Below the pieces are notes generated by a model. The model did no database searches and was not told the DNA's origin. It saw nothing but the letters and a program-made list of their open reading frames with translations. Source: Actinomycetota bacterium (GTDB lineage: Bacteria; Actinomycetota; Actinomycetes; Mycobacteriales; Micromonosporaceae). From it: a DNA stretch of 6,483 bases. Of the stretch, positions 1 to 5,988 are shown piece by piece (position 1 is the first letter of the stretch; every line of letters starts with the position of its first letter). The position numbers and the translations under genes are program-made. Where the stretch lies: NCBI GenBank assembly GCA_005885115.1, contig VAXX01000011.1:1-6483 (forward strand). Direction: 5' to 3'.

Positions 1-1
1 G

Positions 2-472
2 GCCCTGTCCGGCCTGCCCACCGACCGGTTCTGCTTCGAGGGCTTCCTACCCCGCAAGCCGGGCGAGCGGCGGGCCCGGCTGGCGGAGCTGGCCGGCGAG
101 CCGCGCACGCTGGTGCTGTTCGAGGCGCCGCACCGGCTGGCGGCCACGCTCGCCGACCTCGCCGCCGCCTTTGGCGCGGACCGGCCGGCGGCGGTGTGCC
201 GGGAGCTGACCAAGACGTACGAGGAGGTGCTGCGCCGGCCGCTGGGCGGGCTCGCGCAGTGGGCCGGGGCGCAGCCGCCGCGTGGTGAGATCACGCTGGT
301 CGTCGGTGGGGCCCCGGCGGTGCCGGTGGTACGGCCGGACGACGGGCGGCTGCGGGCCGAGGTGGCCGGACACGAGGCCGGGGGTACGCCGCGGAAGGCC
401 GCGATCGCGTTGGTCGCCAAGACCTACGGACTACCCAAACGCGAGGTGTACCAGGCGGTGGTGACCGCCTGA
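2..472 (+). CDS. rsmI: 16S rRNA (cytidine1402-2'-O)-methyltransferase, C-terminal part
   Basis: RsmI uses S-adenosylmethionine to methylate the 2'-O of C1402 in 16S rRNA, in the decoding centre of the 30S subunit. The gene enters from the left edge already in frame and 156 codons are visible, against roughly 280 for the whole family, so the N-terminal half is missing. Visible landmarks in family order are GLPTDRFCFEGFLPRK (visible residues 4-19), FEAPHRL (40-46), RELTKTYEE (67-75) and RGEITLVVGG (94-103), followed by a divergent linker and a C-terminal helix ending in LPKREVYQAVV. The stop TGA is at 470-472. The next gene is on the opposite strand and ends only eight bases away, so the two converge. 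The conserved blocks make identification secure; the start and the first SAM-binding half cannot be judged. Confidence 0.95.
   Translation, partial: ALSGLPTDRFCFEGFLPRKPGERRARLAELAGEPRTLVLFEAPHRLAATLADLAAAFGADRPAAVCRELTKTYEEVLRRPLGGLAQWAGAQPPRGEITLVVGGAPAVPVVRPDDGRLRAEVAGHEAGGTPRKAAIALVAKTYGLPKREVYQAVVTA
452..471. terminator. Small GC hairpin on the rsmI stop codon
   Basis: An exact 8-bp inverted repeat, CAGGCGGT (452-459) and ACCGCCTG (464-471), encloses a four-base loop GGTG. It ends on the first two bases of the rsmI stop codon, in the tight gap between two convergent genes. There is no clear U-run after it (only GTTT at 478-481). It could be a weak bidirectional terminator of the tract-free kind common in actinobacteria, or merely a consequence of GC-rich coding sequence. 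The repeat is seen; the function is inferred. Confidence 0.35.
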
Positions 473-480
473 CCGCCGTT

Positions 481-1323
481 TCACCAGGTGGCGGCGAGGA
501 CCACGACGGTCAGCAGTACCGGTCCACCCAGGCTCAACGCCAGGGCGCTGAGCCTGGCCCGGCGGGTCGGCAGCCGGTACGCCCCGGTCAGCCACGCGAT
601 CCCGAAGCCGCACAGCAGGATGCCGAGCAGCCCGAGGGCACACCGCAGCCGGACACTGCCCGCGTACGCCGCCGAGCCGGTCGCCGAAACCATCCGGGCC
701 GGTACCTTCGCCCCCGGGCGTACCGGGCCGGTGCCCAGCAACGTCACCCGCTGGGCGAGGAACGTACCGCCGTCGGCGGTGAAGTCGGCGCACCGGGTGG
801 CGACGCCGTGCGCGTGGCAGGTCGCCACGGTCGCCGTACCCGGGGTGCCGTGGCCCACCGACAGCCACAGCGGCTCGGCGCTGACCCAGGCGAGGAAGAC
901 CGCGAGCAGGCCCAGGACGAGCAGGGCGACCAGCGCCGGGAAGGGGCGGCGGGGCTGGCGTACCCGTCGAGGTTTACGAGCCCGCACGACCGTGCGGGGC
1001 AGGCGGCCGGCGCGCAGCTTCGGCGCCGGCCAGGGCTCGTCGGCCGGCTTCTCGGGCGCGAGCGCCGCGACCGCGGGCGGTTCGGCGACGGCGGGCTGCT
1101 GCGGCGGCGGGGGTGCGACCGGCGGCGGCGCGGTCAGCACGGCGGCCCGCTCGCGGTGCCGGGCGGGTGCCGGCCGGCGCGGGGGTACCTCCGGCGCCTC
1201 CCCGGTGTCCCCGTGCCACCACCGCGCGTCCGGCCCCGGCGTCCCCCACGGCCGCGCGATCTGGTCGCCGGCCTGGTCAGTCCCGCTCTGCTCGCCACCG
1301 GACCGCTCTGTCACGAGATCCAT
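481..1323 (-). CDS. Hypothetical membrane protein with proline-rich N-terminus and three transmembrane helices
   Basis: The function is not recognised. The 280-residue protein begins with a disordered, Pro/Ala-rich cytoplasmic region (about 1-105, with a PPPVAPPPP run near 66-74). A strongly basic patch follows (about 106-126). Three hydrophobic helices lie near residues 128-147, 227-246 and 258-279. The positive-inside rule places the N-terminus in the cytoplasm. A domain of about 80 residues between helices 1 and 2 would then be outside; it holds the pair C169 and C178 in the context [10 protein letters not shown], which could form a disulfide. The short basic loop RLPTRRAR between helices 2 and 3 would be cytoplasmic. 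The arrangement recalls small DUF3592-like actinobacterial membrane proteins, but I cannot confirm membership. The ATG at 1323 has no good Shine-Dalgarno sequence; a GTG three codons downstream is an alternative. It is convergent with rsmI and divergent from metG. A membrane protein gene on the minus strand next to rsmI also occurs in Mycobacterium, which supports it being real. Confidence 0.78.
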   Translation of the reverse strand: MDLVTERSGGEQSGTDQAGDQIARPWGTPGPDARWWHGDTGEAPEVPPRRPAPARHRERAAVLTAPPPVAPPPPQQPAVAEPPAVAALAPEKPADEPWPAPKLRAGRLPRTVVRARKPRRVRQPRRPFPALVALLVLGLLAVFLAWVSAEPLWLSVGHGTPGTATVATCHAHGVATRCADFTADGGTFLAQRVTLLGTGPVRPGAKVPARMVSATGSAAYAGSVRLRCALGLLGILLCGFGIAWLTGAYRLPTRRARLSALALSLGGPVLLTVVVLAATW

Positions 1324-1383
1324 TGGACACCGGTTTGTCCCCCCGGCCGGGTATCTCGGGCGCGTGTCGGGCGCCCGTGTCAG

Positions 1384-1389
1384 TAGTCT
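1384..1389 (+). promoter_or_regulatory. Candidate -10 hexamer for a leaderless metG transcript
   Basis: TAGTCT fits the actinobacterial -10 pattern TANNNT and ends eight bases before the metG ATG. The bases between it and the ATG contain no Shine-Dalgarno sequence. Transcription would therefore start at or within a couple of bases of the ATG and give a leaderless or nearly leaderless mRNA. No convincing -35 box lies 17-20 bases upstream. The motif is seen; promoter activity is inferred. Confidence 0.45.
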
Positions 1390-1397
1390 TGTCGGTC

Positions 1398-3182
1398 ATG
1401 AGTCATGTTCTCGCCGCGGTCGCCTGGCCGTACGCCAACGGCCCGCGCCACATCGGTCATGTGTCCGGCTTCGGGGTGCCCTCCGACGTGTTCAGCCGGT
1501 ACATGCGGATGGCCGGGCACGACGTGCTCATGATCTCGGGGACCGACGAGCACGGCACGCCGATCCTGGTACAGGCGGAGAAGGAGGGCGTGCCCCCGCG
1601 CGAGCTGGCCGACCGGTACAACCGGCTGATCGTCGAGGATCTCGCCGCGCTCGGGCTGTCGTACGACCTGTTCACCCGGACCACGACGCGCAACCACTAC
1701 GCGGTCGCGCAGGAGCTGTTCAGGACAGTCCACGACAACGGGTACCTGATAGAGCAGACGACGCGCGGTGCGGTGTCCCCGTCGACCGGCCGTACCCTGC
1801 CGGACCGGTACATCGAAGGGGAGTGCCCGATCTGCCACTACCCCAGCGCGCGCGGCGACCAGTGCGACAACTGTGGCAACCAGCTCGACCCGGAGGAGCT
1901 GATCAACCCGCGCTCCCGGATCAACGGCGAGACGCCGGTGTTCGTCGAGACCGAGCACTTCTTCCTCGACCTGCCGGCGCTGGCCGACGCGCTGCGGGAG
2001 TGGTTGGCGACCCGGACCGACTGGCGGCCCAACGTCCTGAAGTTCTCGCTTAACCTGTTGGAGGACATCAAGCCGCGGGCGATGACGCGCGACATCGACT
2101 GGGGTATCCCGGTGCCGCTGCCCGGCTGGGTGGACAACCCGAACAAGCGCCTGTACGTGTGGTTCGACGCGGTCATCGGATACCTGTCCGCGGCGATCGA
2201 ATGGGCCCGGCGCTCGGACGACCCGTCGGCCTGGAAGCGTTGGTGGAGCGCGGATTCCGCCGACGCGCGGCAGTACTACTTCATGGGCAAGGACAACATC
2301 ACCTTCCATTCGCAGATCTGGCCGGCGGAACTGTTGGCGTACAACGGGGAGGGCTCGCGCGGCGGGCAGCCCGGCGGGTACGGCACGCTCGCGCTGCCGA
2401 CCGAGGTGGTGTCCAGCGAGTTCCTCACCATGGAGGGCCGCAAGTTCTCCTCGTCCCGCTCGGTGGTCATCTATGTACGTGACTTCCTGAGCCGGTACGA
2501 CGCCGACGCCCTGCGGTACTTCGTCGCGGTCGCCGGCCCGGAGACCACCGACACGGACTTCACCTGGGCCGAGTTCCTACGCCGCAACAACGACGAACTG
2601 GTGGCCGGTTGGGGCAACCTGGTCAACCGGTCGATCTCGATGGCCGCGAAGAACTTCGGCGCGATCCCGCCCCTGGGCGACCTGACCGAAGCCGACGAGA
2701 CCCTGTTGCGCAACGCCCGCGAGGCGTTCGGCACGGTGGGTCGGCTGATCGAGCGGCATCGCCAGAAGCAGGCGATCACCGAGGCGATGCGGGTGGTCGG
2801 CGAGGCCAACAAGTACCTGTCCGACCAGGCGCCCTGGAAGATCAAGGACGACCCCAAGCGGCTCGGTACCATCCTGCACGTGGCGCTCCAGGTGGTCAGC
2901 GACGCCAACACCCTGCTGACCCCGTTCCTGCCGCACTCCGCGCAGAAGATCCATGAACTGCTCGGGGGTACCGGGGTCCACGCGCCGCTACCGTCCATTG
3001 TGGAGGTTGAGGACCTGGACGGCGGGCCGGGATACCCGGTACTGACCGGGGACTACACGGTCGGGGCGCGCTGGGAGTCGGTACCGCTGGAGGTCGGTCG
3101 GGCATTGGCACCCCCCAAGCCGGTGTTCAAGAAGCTCGATCCGTCCATCGTGGACGAAGAGCTGGCCCGCGAAGCGGGGTAA
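1398..3182 (+). CDS. metG: Methionyl-tRNA synthetase
   Basis: This cytoplasmic class I aminoacyl-tRNA synthetase attaches methionine to initiator and elongator tRNA-Met using ATP. The 594-residue protein has the N-terminal signature [15 protein letters not shown] with the HIGH box at 18-21. SGTDEHGTP follows at 47-55. One zinc knuckle has cysteines C143, C146, C156 and C159, spaced CX2C-X9-CX2C as in the E. coli enzyme. [11 protein letters not shown] lies at 255-265 and the [11 protein letters not shown] block at 295-305. The KMSKS-loop equivalent reads KFSSSRS (349-355). The helical anticodon-binding domain runs from about 390 and includes APW at 478-480, matching the anticodon-contacting Trp461 region of E. 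coli. The protein ends soon after [10 protein letters not shown], so there is no C-terminal EMAP/Trbp111-like tRNA-binding domain. The ATG at 1398 is chosen because homology starts there; an in-frame GTG at 1377 would add seven poorly conserved residues. It is divergent from gene 481-1323, convergent with gene 3196-4300, and probably monocistronic. Confidence 0.98.
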   Translation: MSHVLAAVAWPYANGPRHIGHVSGFGVPSDVFSRYMRMAGHDVLMISGTDEHGTPILVQAEKEGVPPRELADRYNRLIVEDLAALGLSYDLFTRTTTRNHYAVAQELFRTVHDNGYLIEQTTRGAVSPSTGRTLPDRYIEGECPICHYPSARGDQCDNCGNQLDPEELINPRSRINGETPVFVETEHFFLDLPALADALREWLATRTDWRPNVLKFSLNLLEDIKPRAMTRDIDWGIPVPLPGWVDNPNKRLYVWFDAVIGYLSAAIEWARRSDDPSAWKRWWSADSADARQYYFMGKDNITFHSQIWPAELLAYNGEGSRGGQPGGYGTLALPTEVVSSEFLTMEGRKFSSSRSVVIYVRDFLSRYDADALRYFVAVAGPETTDTDFTWAEFLRRNNDELVAGWGNLVNRSISMAAKNFGAIPPLGDLTEADETLLRNAREAFGTVGRLIERHRQKQAITEAMRVVGEANKYLSDQAPWKIKDDPKRLGTILHVALQVVSDANTLLTPFLPHSAQKIHELLGGTGVHAPLPSIVEVEDLDGGPGYPVLTGDYTVGARWESVPLEVGRALAPPKPVFKKLDPSIVDEELAREAG

Positions 3183-3192
3183 CGCGGCTCCC

Positions 3193-3226
3193 GCCTCAGG
3201 CGGCGGCGCTGGCCGCCGCCTGAGGC
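3193..3226. terminator. Strong bidirectional hairpin between metG and the convergent gene
   Basis: This is a perfect 15-bp inverted repeat: GCCTCAGGCGGCGGC (3193-3207) and GCCGCCGCCTGAGGC (3212-3226), with a four-base GCTG loop. It starts 11 bases after the metG stop codon and is the only obvious structure that could end metG transcription. It also lies across the last codons and the TGA (3198-3196) of the minus-strand gene, so its right arm, loop and most of its left arm are coding and specify that protein's Ala-rich tail. No U-run follows on either strand, as is usual for high-GC actinobacterial terminators. Confidence 0.8.
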
Positions 3227-4300
3227 AGCTCGTACCGGATGTCGAAGGTACGCCGGGCGGTCGTCTCCGCGAACGGCGCCCAGGTCTCGTAGACGCCGCG
3301 CTCGAGGCAGGTCGCCCCGGTCCGCGCGACGGCGTCGCGGTCCGGCCGGATCAGCCGTACCCGCAGCCACCCGCCCTCGTCCCGGACGACCGTGCAGTCC
3401 ACCCCGCGCCAGCGCACGTACGCGGTCCGCCGGGCCACCGACTCCACCGGGTATCGGGCCGCGCGTACCCGGGCCAGCACCCGGAAGTCCTCCGGCGGAT
3501 CGGCGACCGCCTCGTACTCCTGGCCCCGGTACCAGCCGCTCGGCCGCGTACGTGTAGAGGACCACTTCGGTCCCGTCGGCCGTGTACGCCACCAGGTCGG
3601 CCAGGGCCGGTAGCGGCAGGTCGGCGAGGTGCGCGGTGACGAACTCGGGGATCAGGTGCTGGCCGGAGGGCGCGAAGCCGGTACCCAGGACGGCCGGGCC
3701 GAGCCGGTCGTGCGGCGGGATCTCGACCAGCCCGGGGAACTCGGCCGCGTACGGGATCTCGTAGTCCATCGGGTCGGTGGCCCGCCACCGCAGCGCGAAC
3801 CCGGCCTGGTCGGCGCCGGGCTGCGACGCGGTGCCGTCGGCGCGCAGCACCGCGAGGTCGGCCGGGGTACGCAGGTGGGCGATGTCGTACTCCCGGTAGC
3901 AGAACCCGTGCGGCAGCCCGCCCCGCAGGTGCCGGGCGACCTGGGCCGCGGAGAGCACCTTGACCATCCGGGTACCGCGGCGGATCCGGGCACTGTTGCG
4001 GATCGCGGTCATCTGGCCGCCGGCGCCCGGGCTCTGGCTCAGCCGGTGTACCGCCGCCCAGCTCAGCGCCCGGCTCAGCGGGGCGTGCAGCGGGTCCTCG
4101 GGCGGCGTCGGCGCCGCCCCTTCGAGGACGGCCACCTCGGCGGCCGGGACGAACCGCCGGTACGGCTTGCGGGCGCCCGGCCGGGGATTGCGCAGGAATC
4201 CCGGCGCCGGTGCCTCGGCGAACAGCTCGTACGCCGCGCCCCGGGCGACCGGCTCGGCCGAGTAGACCGCGCTGTCGTACGCCACCCGCACATGCGTCAC
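3196..4300 (-). pseudogene. Unrecognised protein gene with a one-base frameshift
   Basis: I do not recognise this protein. Reading from a GTG at 4300, the frame codes sensible protein for 255 residues, with alternating charged and aromatic stretches such as HGFCYREYDIAHLRT and ATDPMDYEIPYAAEFPGL, up to VVLYTYAAER. It then turns into Gly/Arg/Pro-rich out-of-frame sequence that runs on antisense into metG. Dropping one base near 3535 (or one of the G pair at 3536-3537) restores WYRGQEYEAVADPPEDFRV and continues for 112 residues to the TGA at 3198-3196, giving a 367-residue product. The C-terminal part has RWRGVDCTVV, LIRPDRDAV, GVYETWAPF and RRTFDIRYEL, then an Ala-rich tail. No signal peptide or membrane helix is seen, so it is probably cytoplasmic. 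The GTG start is chosen because a TACATT box sits seven bases upstream and codon-like sequence begins about there; further upstream the frame looks non-coding. The shift is either a real inactivation or a sequencing error. Confidence 0.8.
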
Positions 4301-4307
4301 TCTGGAG

Positions 4308-4313
4308 AATGTA
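4308..4313 (-). promoter_or_regulatory. Candidate -10 hexamer for the 3196-4300 gene
   Basis: On the minus strand TACATT matches TANNNT and is separated from the GTG start at 4300 by seven bases (CTCCAGA). This is the spacing expected for a leaderless actinobacterial transcript. A partial -35 match, TTAACC, lies 20 bases further upstream, which is longer than ideal. The close fit supports the GTG as the true start. Confidence 0.5.
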
Positions 4314-4331
4314 GGCGGGCCGACAGCACCG

Positions 4332-4375
4332 CTGGTTAACGTCACGTGAAACTTCCCTGCATCGCGTTTAGACCG
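4332..4375. promoter_or_regulatory. AT-richer divergent intergenic core with the palindrome TCACGTGA
   Basis: Within the 119-base gap between two divergent genes this stretch is visibly less GC-rich than its surroundings. It contains two adjacent palindromes, GTTAAC (4335-4340) and TCACGTGA (4342-4349). It lies between the two proposed -10 boxes and overlaps the possible -35 of the minus-strand gene. An operator for a dimeric regulator is possible, but no specific regulator can be named and short palindromes do arise by chance. Confidence 0.3.
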
Positions 4376-4379
4376 CCCG

Positions 4380-4411
4380 TTGAGCGGATACCGGCGCGCG
4401 TCGGGCATGCT
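4380..4411 (+). promoter_or_regulatory. Candidate promoter for the tatD-rsmA-ispE unit
   Basis: TTGAGC (4380-4385) resembles a -35 box (TTGACN). CATGCT (4406-4411) is one mismatch from TANNNT and ends eight bases before the tatD ATG, the same distance as at metG. The 20-base spacer is long. No Shine-Dalgarno sequence precedes the ATG, so a leaderless or nearly leaderless mRNA is plausible. Confidence 0.4.
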
Positions 4412-4419
4412 GGTACGCG

Positions 4420-5238
4420 ATGAACCAGACCGACCTTCCACCGCCGCCCGAGCCGTTGCCGGTACCGGTGCTCGATTCGCATACCCATCTGGACATCGTC
4501 GGCGGCGATCCGGGCGCGAACATCGCGGCGGCGGCGGCGGTCGGCGTCACCCGGCTGGTCCAGGTCGGCGTCGACGTCGACTCCTCGCGCTGGGGCGCGG
4601 CCCTGGCCGCGGCGCAGCCGGCGGTGCTCGCGACGGTCGCGCTGCACCCCAACGAGGCGCCGCGGCTGGGCGATCTCGACGAAGCGCTGCGGGTCATCGA
4701 GGGCCTGGCCGGGCAGGAGCGGGTGCGCGGCATCGGCGAGACCGGCCTGGACACCTTCCGCACGGGCGAAGCCGGGCGGGCGGCGCAGGAGCGCAGCTTC
4801 CGCGCGCACATCCAGATCGCCAAGGACACCGGCAAGGCGCTGGTCATCCACGACCGCGACGCGCACGCCGACGTGCTGCGGGTGCTGGACGAGGAAGGCG
4901 CGCCGGACACCGTGGTGCTGCACTGTTTCTCCGGCGACGAGAGCTTCGCGGTCGAGTGCGTCAAGCGGGGGTACGTGCTCTCCTTCGCCGGTACCGTCAC
5001 CTTCAAGAACGCCCGGAACCTGCGCGACGCGGCCGCCGTGACCCCGCTCGACCAGATCCTCGTGGAGACCGACGCACCGTACCTGACCCCGATGCCCTAC
5101 CGGGGCAGGCGGAACGGCTCGTACCTGATCCCGCTGACGGTACGGGCGTTGGCCGCCACCAAGGGCGTGGAGCTGGATGCCTTGTGCGCGGCCATTTCCG
5201 CGACCGGGGAACGGGTCTTCGGAAGCTGGAGCGGGTGA
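4420..5238 (+). CDS. tatD: TatD family metal-dependent deoxyribonuclease
   Basis: TatD proteins are cytoplasmic TIM-barrel hydrolases with two metal ions and 3'-5' exonuclease or DNase activity, linked to DNA repair and apoptosis-like DNA breakdown in studied members. The 272-residue length is normal. Metal-ligand motifs are all present: LDSHTHLD (H21, H23), LHPNEAP (H76), RGIGETGLD (E107), LVIHDRDAH (H144), VVLHCFSGD (H168) and LVETDAPYL (D218). The short Pro-rich N-terminus before the first strand is typical of actinobacterial versions. The ATG at 4420 is the only sensible start and follows a possible leaderless promoter. The stop TGA (5236-5238) overlaps the GTG of rsmA as GTGA, implying translational coupling. 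Physiological substrate and role in this organism are not deducible. Despite the name, this family is not needed for Tat protein export. Confidence 0.97.
   Translation: MNQTDLPPPPEPLPVPVLDSHTHLDIVGGDPGANIAAAAAVGVTRLVQVGVDVDSSRWGAALAAAQPAVLATVALHPNEAPRLGDLDEALRVIEGLAGQERVRGIGETGLDTFRTGEAGRAAQERSFRAHIQIAKDTGKALVIHDRDAHADVLRVLDEEGAPDTVVLHCFSGDESFAVECVKRGYVLSFAGTVTFKNARNLRDAAAVTPLDQILVETDAPYLTPMPYRGRRNGSYLIPLTVRALAATKGVELDALCAAISATGERVFGSWSG
5221..5231 (+). promoter_or_regulatory. Ribosome binding sequence ahead of rsmA, inside the tatD end
   Basis: GGAAG (5221-5225) ends nine bases and GGAG (5228-5231) ends three bases before the GTG at 5235. The first has the better spacing. Together with the GTGA overlap they support GTG 5235 as the rsmA start, by re-initiation from tatD. 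Confidence 0.5.
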
Positions 5239-5988
5239 GCCGGCTGCTGGGTCCGGCGGAGATCCGTGAGCTGGCGACCCGGCTCCGGGTACGCCCGACG
5301 AAGACCCTCGGGCAGAACTTCGTCCACGACCCGAACACCGTCCGCCGGATCGTCGCCACCGCCGCCCTCCAGCCCGACGACGTCGTGGTCGAGGTCGGTC
5401 CGGGGCTCGGCTCGTTGACCCTCGGGCTGCTGCCGGCCGCCGCGCGTGCTCGAACGGGACGCGCTCCGGCTGACCGGCGCCGAGGTGACCGGTACCACCG
5501 CGCTGGTGGCCAACCTGCCGTACAACGTGGCCGTACCGGTGGTGCTGCACCTGCTCGCGACCGTACCCACGATCCGGCACGGCCTGGTCATGGTGCAGAA
5601 GGAGGTGGCCGACCGGCTCACCGCCGGCCCCGGCTCCAAGGTGTACGGCGCCCCGAGCGCCAAGCTCGCCTGGTACGCCACTGCCCGCAATGCGGGGAAG
5701 GTGCCGCCGAACGTCTTCTGGCCCGTACCCAATGTGGAGTCCGGTCTGGTGGCCTTCACCACCCGGCAGCCGCCCGCGGCGCTTGACCGCCCGGCGGTCT
5801 TCGCGGTGGTCGACGCGGCCTTCGCGCAGCGGCGCAAGACGTTGCGGGCGGCCCTGTCCGGATGGGCCGGCAGCCCGGACGCCGCCGCCGCGATCCTCAC
5901 CAAGGCGGGGGTGGATCCCGGCGCCCGGGGCGAGTCGCTCACCATAGAGCAGTTCGCGGCCATCGCGGGCGGGAGGTCTGTTGACTGA
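5235..5988 (+). pseudogene. rsmA: 16S rRNA dimethyladenosine transferase (KsgA) with an internal out-of-frame deletion
   Basis: Intact RsmA/KsgA dimethylates A1518 and A1519 in helix 45 of 16S rRNA late in 30S assembly. From the GTG at 5235 the frame gives the normal start, [16 protein letters not shown] (21-36) and SAM motif [13 protein letters not shown] (51-62), up to LLPAAAR (65-71). At about 5445/5446 it jumps: the next recognisable part, [14 protein letters not shown], is in another frame. From there homology is complete: [13 protein letters not shown] (motif IV), [34 protein letters not shown] and AFAQRRKTLRAAL, to the TGA at 5986-5988. Compared with KsgA sequences as I remember them, about 30 residues are missing between motif I and the DAL motif, including the acidic VEID-type motif that holds the SAM ribose. 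The missing length must be 2 modulo 3. As written, translation leaves the KsgA frame after residue 71 and stops at 5786. It could be a true null allele or an assembly gap. Confidence 0.9.
5971..5976 (+). promoter_or_regulatory. Shine-Dalgarno sequence that decides the ispE start
   Basis: GGGAGG, four bases before TTG 5981, lies inside the last codons of rsmA. No in-frame ATG or GTG is found near it, so it supports the TTG as the ispE start and coupling to rsmA translation. Confidence 0.65.

Noticed and set aside
528..557. A 9-bp inverted repeat CCAGGCTCA / TGAGCCTGG with a 12-base loop
   Set aside because: It lies well inside the coding sequence of the membrane protein gene, between helices 2 and 3, and is readily explained by chance in GC-rich coding DNA.
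1325..1376. Short palindromes CCCGGCCGGG and GGGCGCCC and the dyad GGACA/TGTCC in the metG divergent gap
   Set aside because: They are GC-only or very short and expected by chance at this base composition. Nothing ties them to a regulator.
488..2053. A 521-codon plus-strand open frame crossing the unknown membrane protein gene and the start of metG
   Set aside because: It runs antisense to a gene with clear membrane helices and then out of frame through metG. Its composition is Arg/Ala-rich without domains.
1380..2309. A 309-codon minus-strand open frame inside metG
   Set aside because: It is fully antisense to conserved MetG sequence and has no motif of its own.
3530..3545. Programmed ribosomal frameshift in the unrecognised gene
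   Set aside because: No slippery heptamer or homopolymer run and no clear downstream stimulatory structure was seen. A sequencing error or mutation is simpler.
3629..4339. A 236-codon plus-strand open frame opposite the unrecognised gene
   Set aside because: The opposite strand has a more protein-like composition, a promoter-like box at its start and a continuous product once one base is dropped. This frame is Arg/Gly-rich.
5446..5988. A separate short methyltransferase gene starting at GTG 5446
   Set aside because: It lacks SAM motif I and a ribosome binding site, and begins exactly at the deletion junction. It is the C-terminal part of rsmA, not an independent gene.
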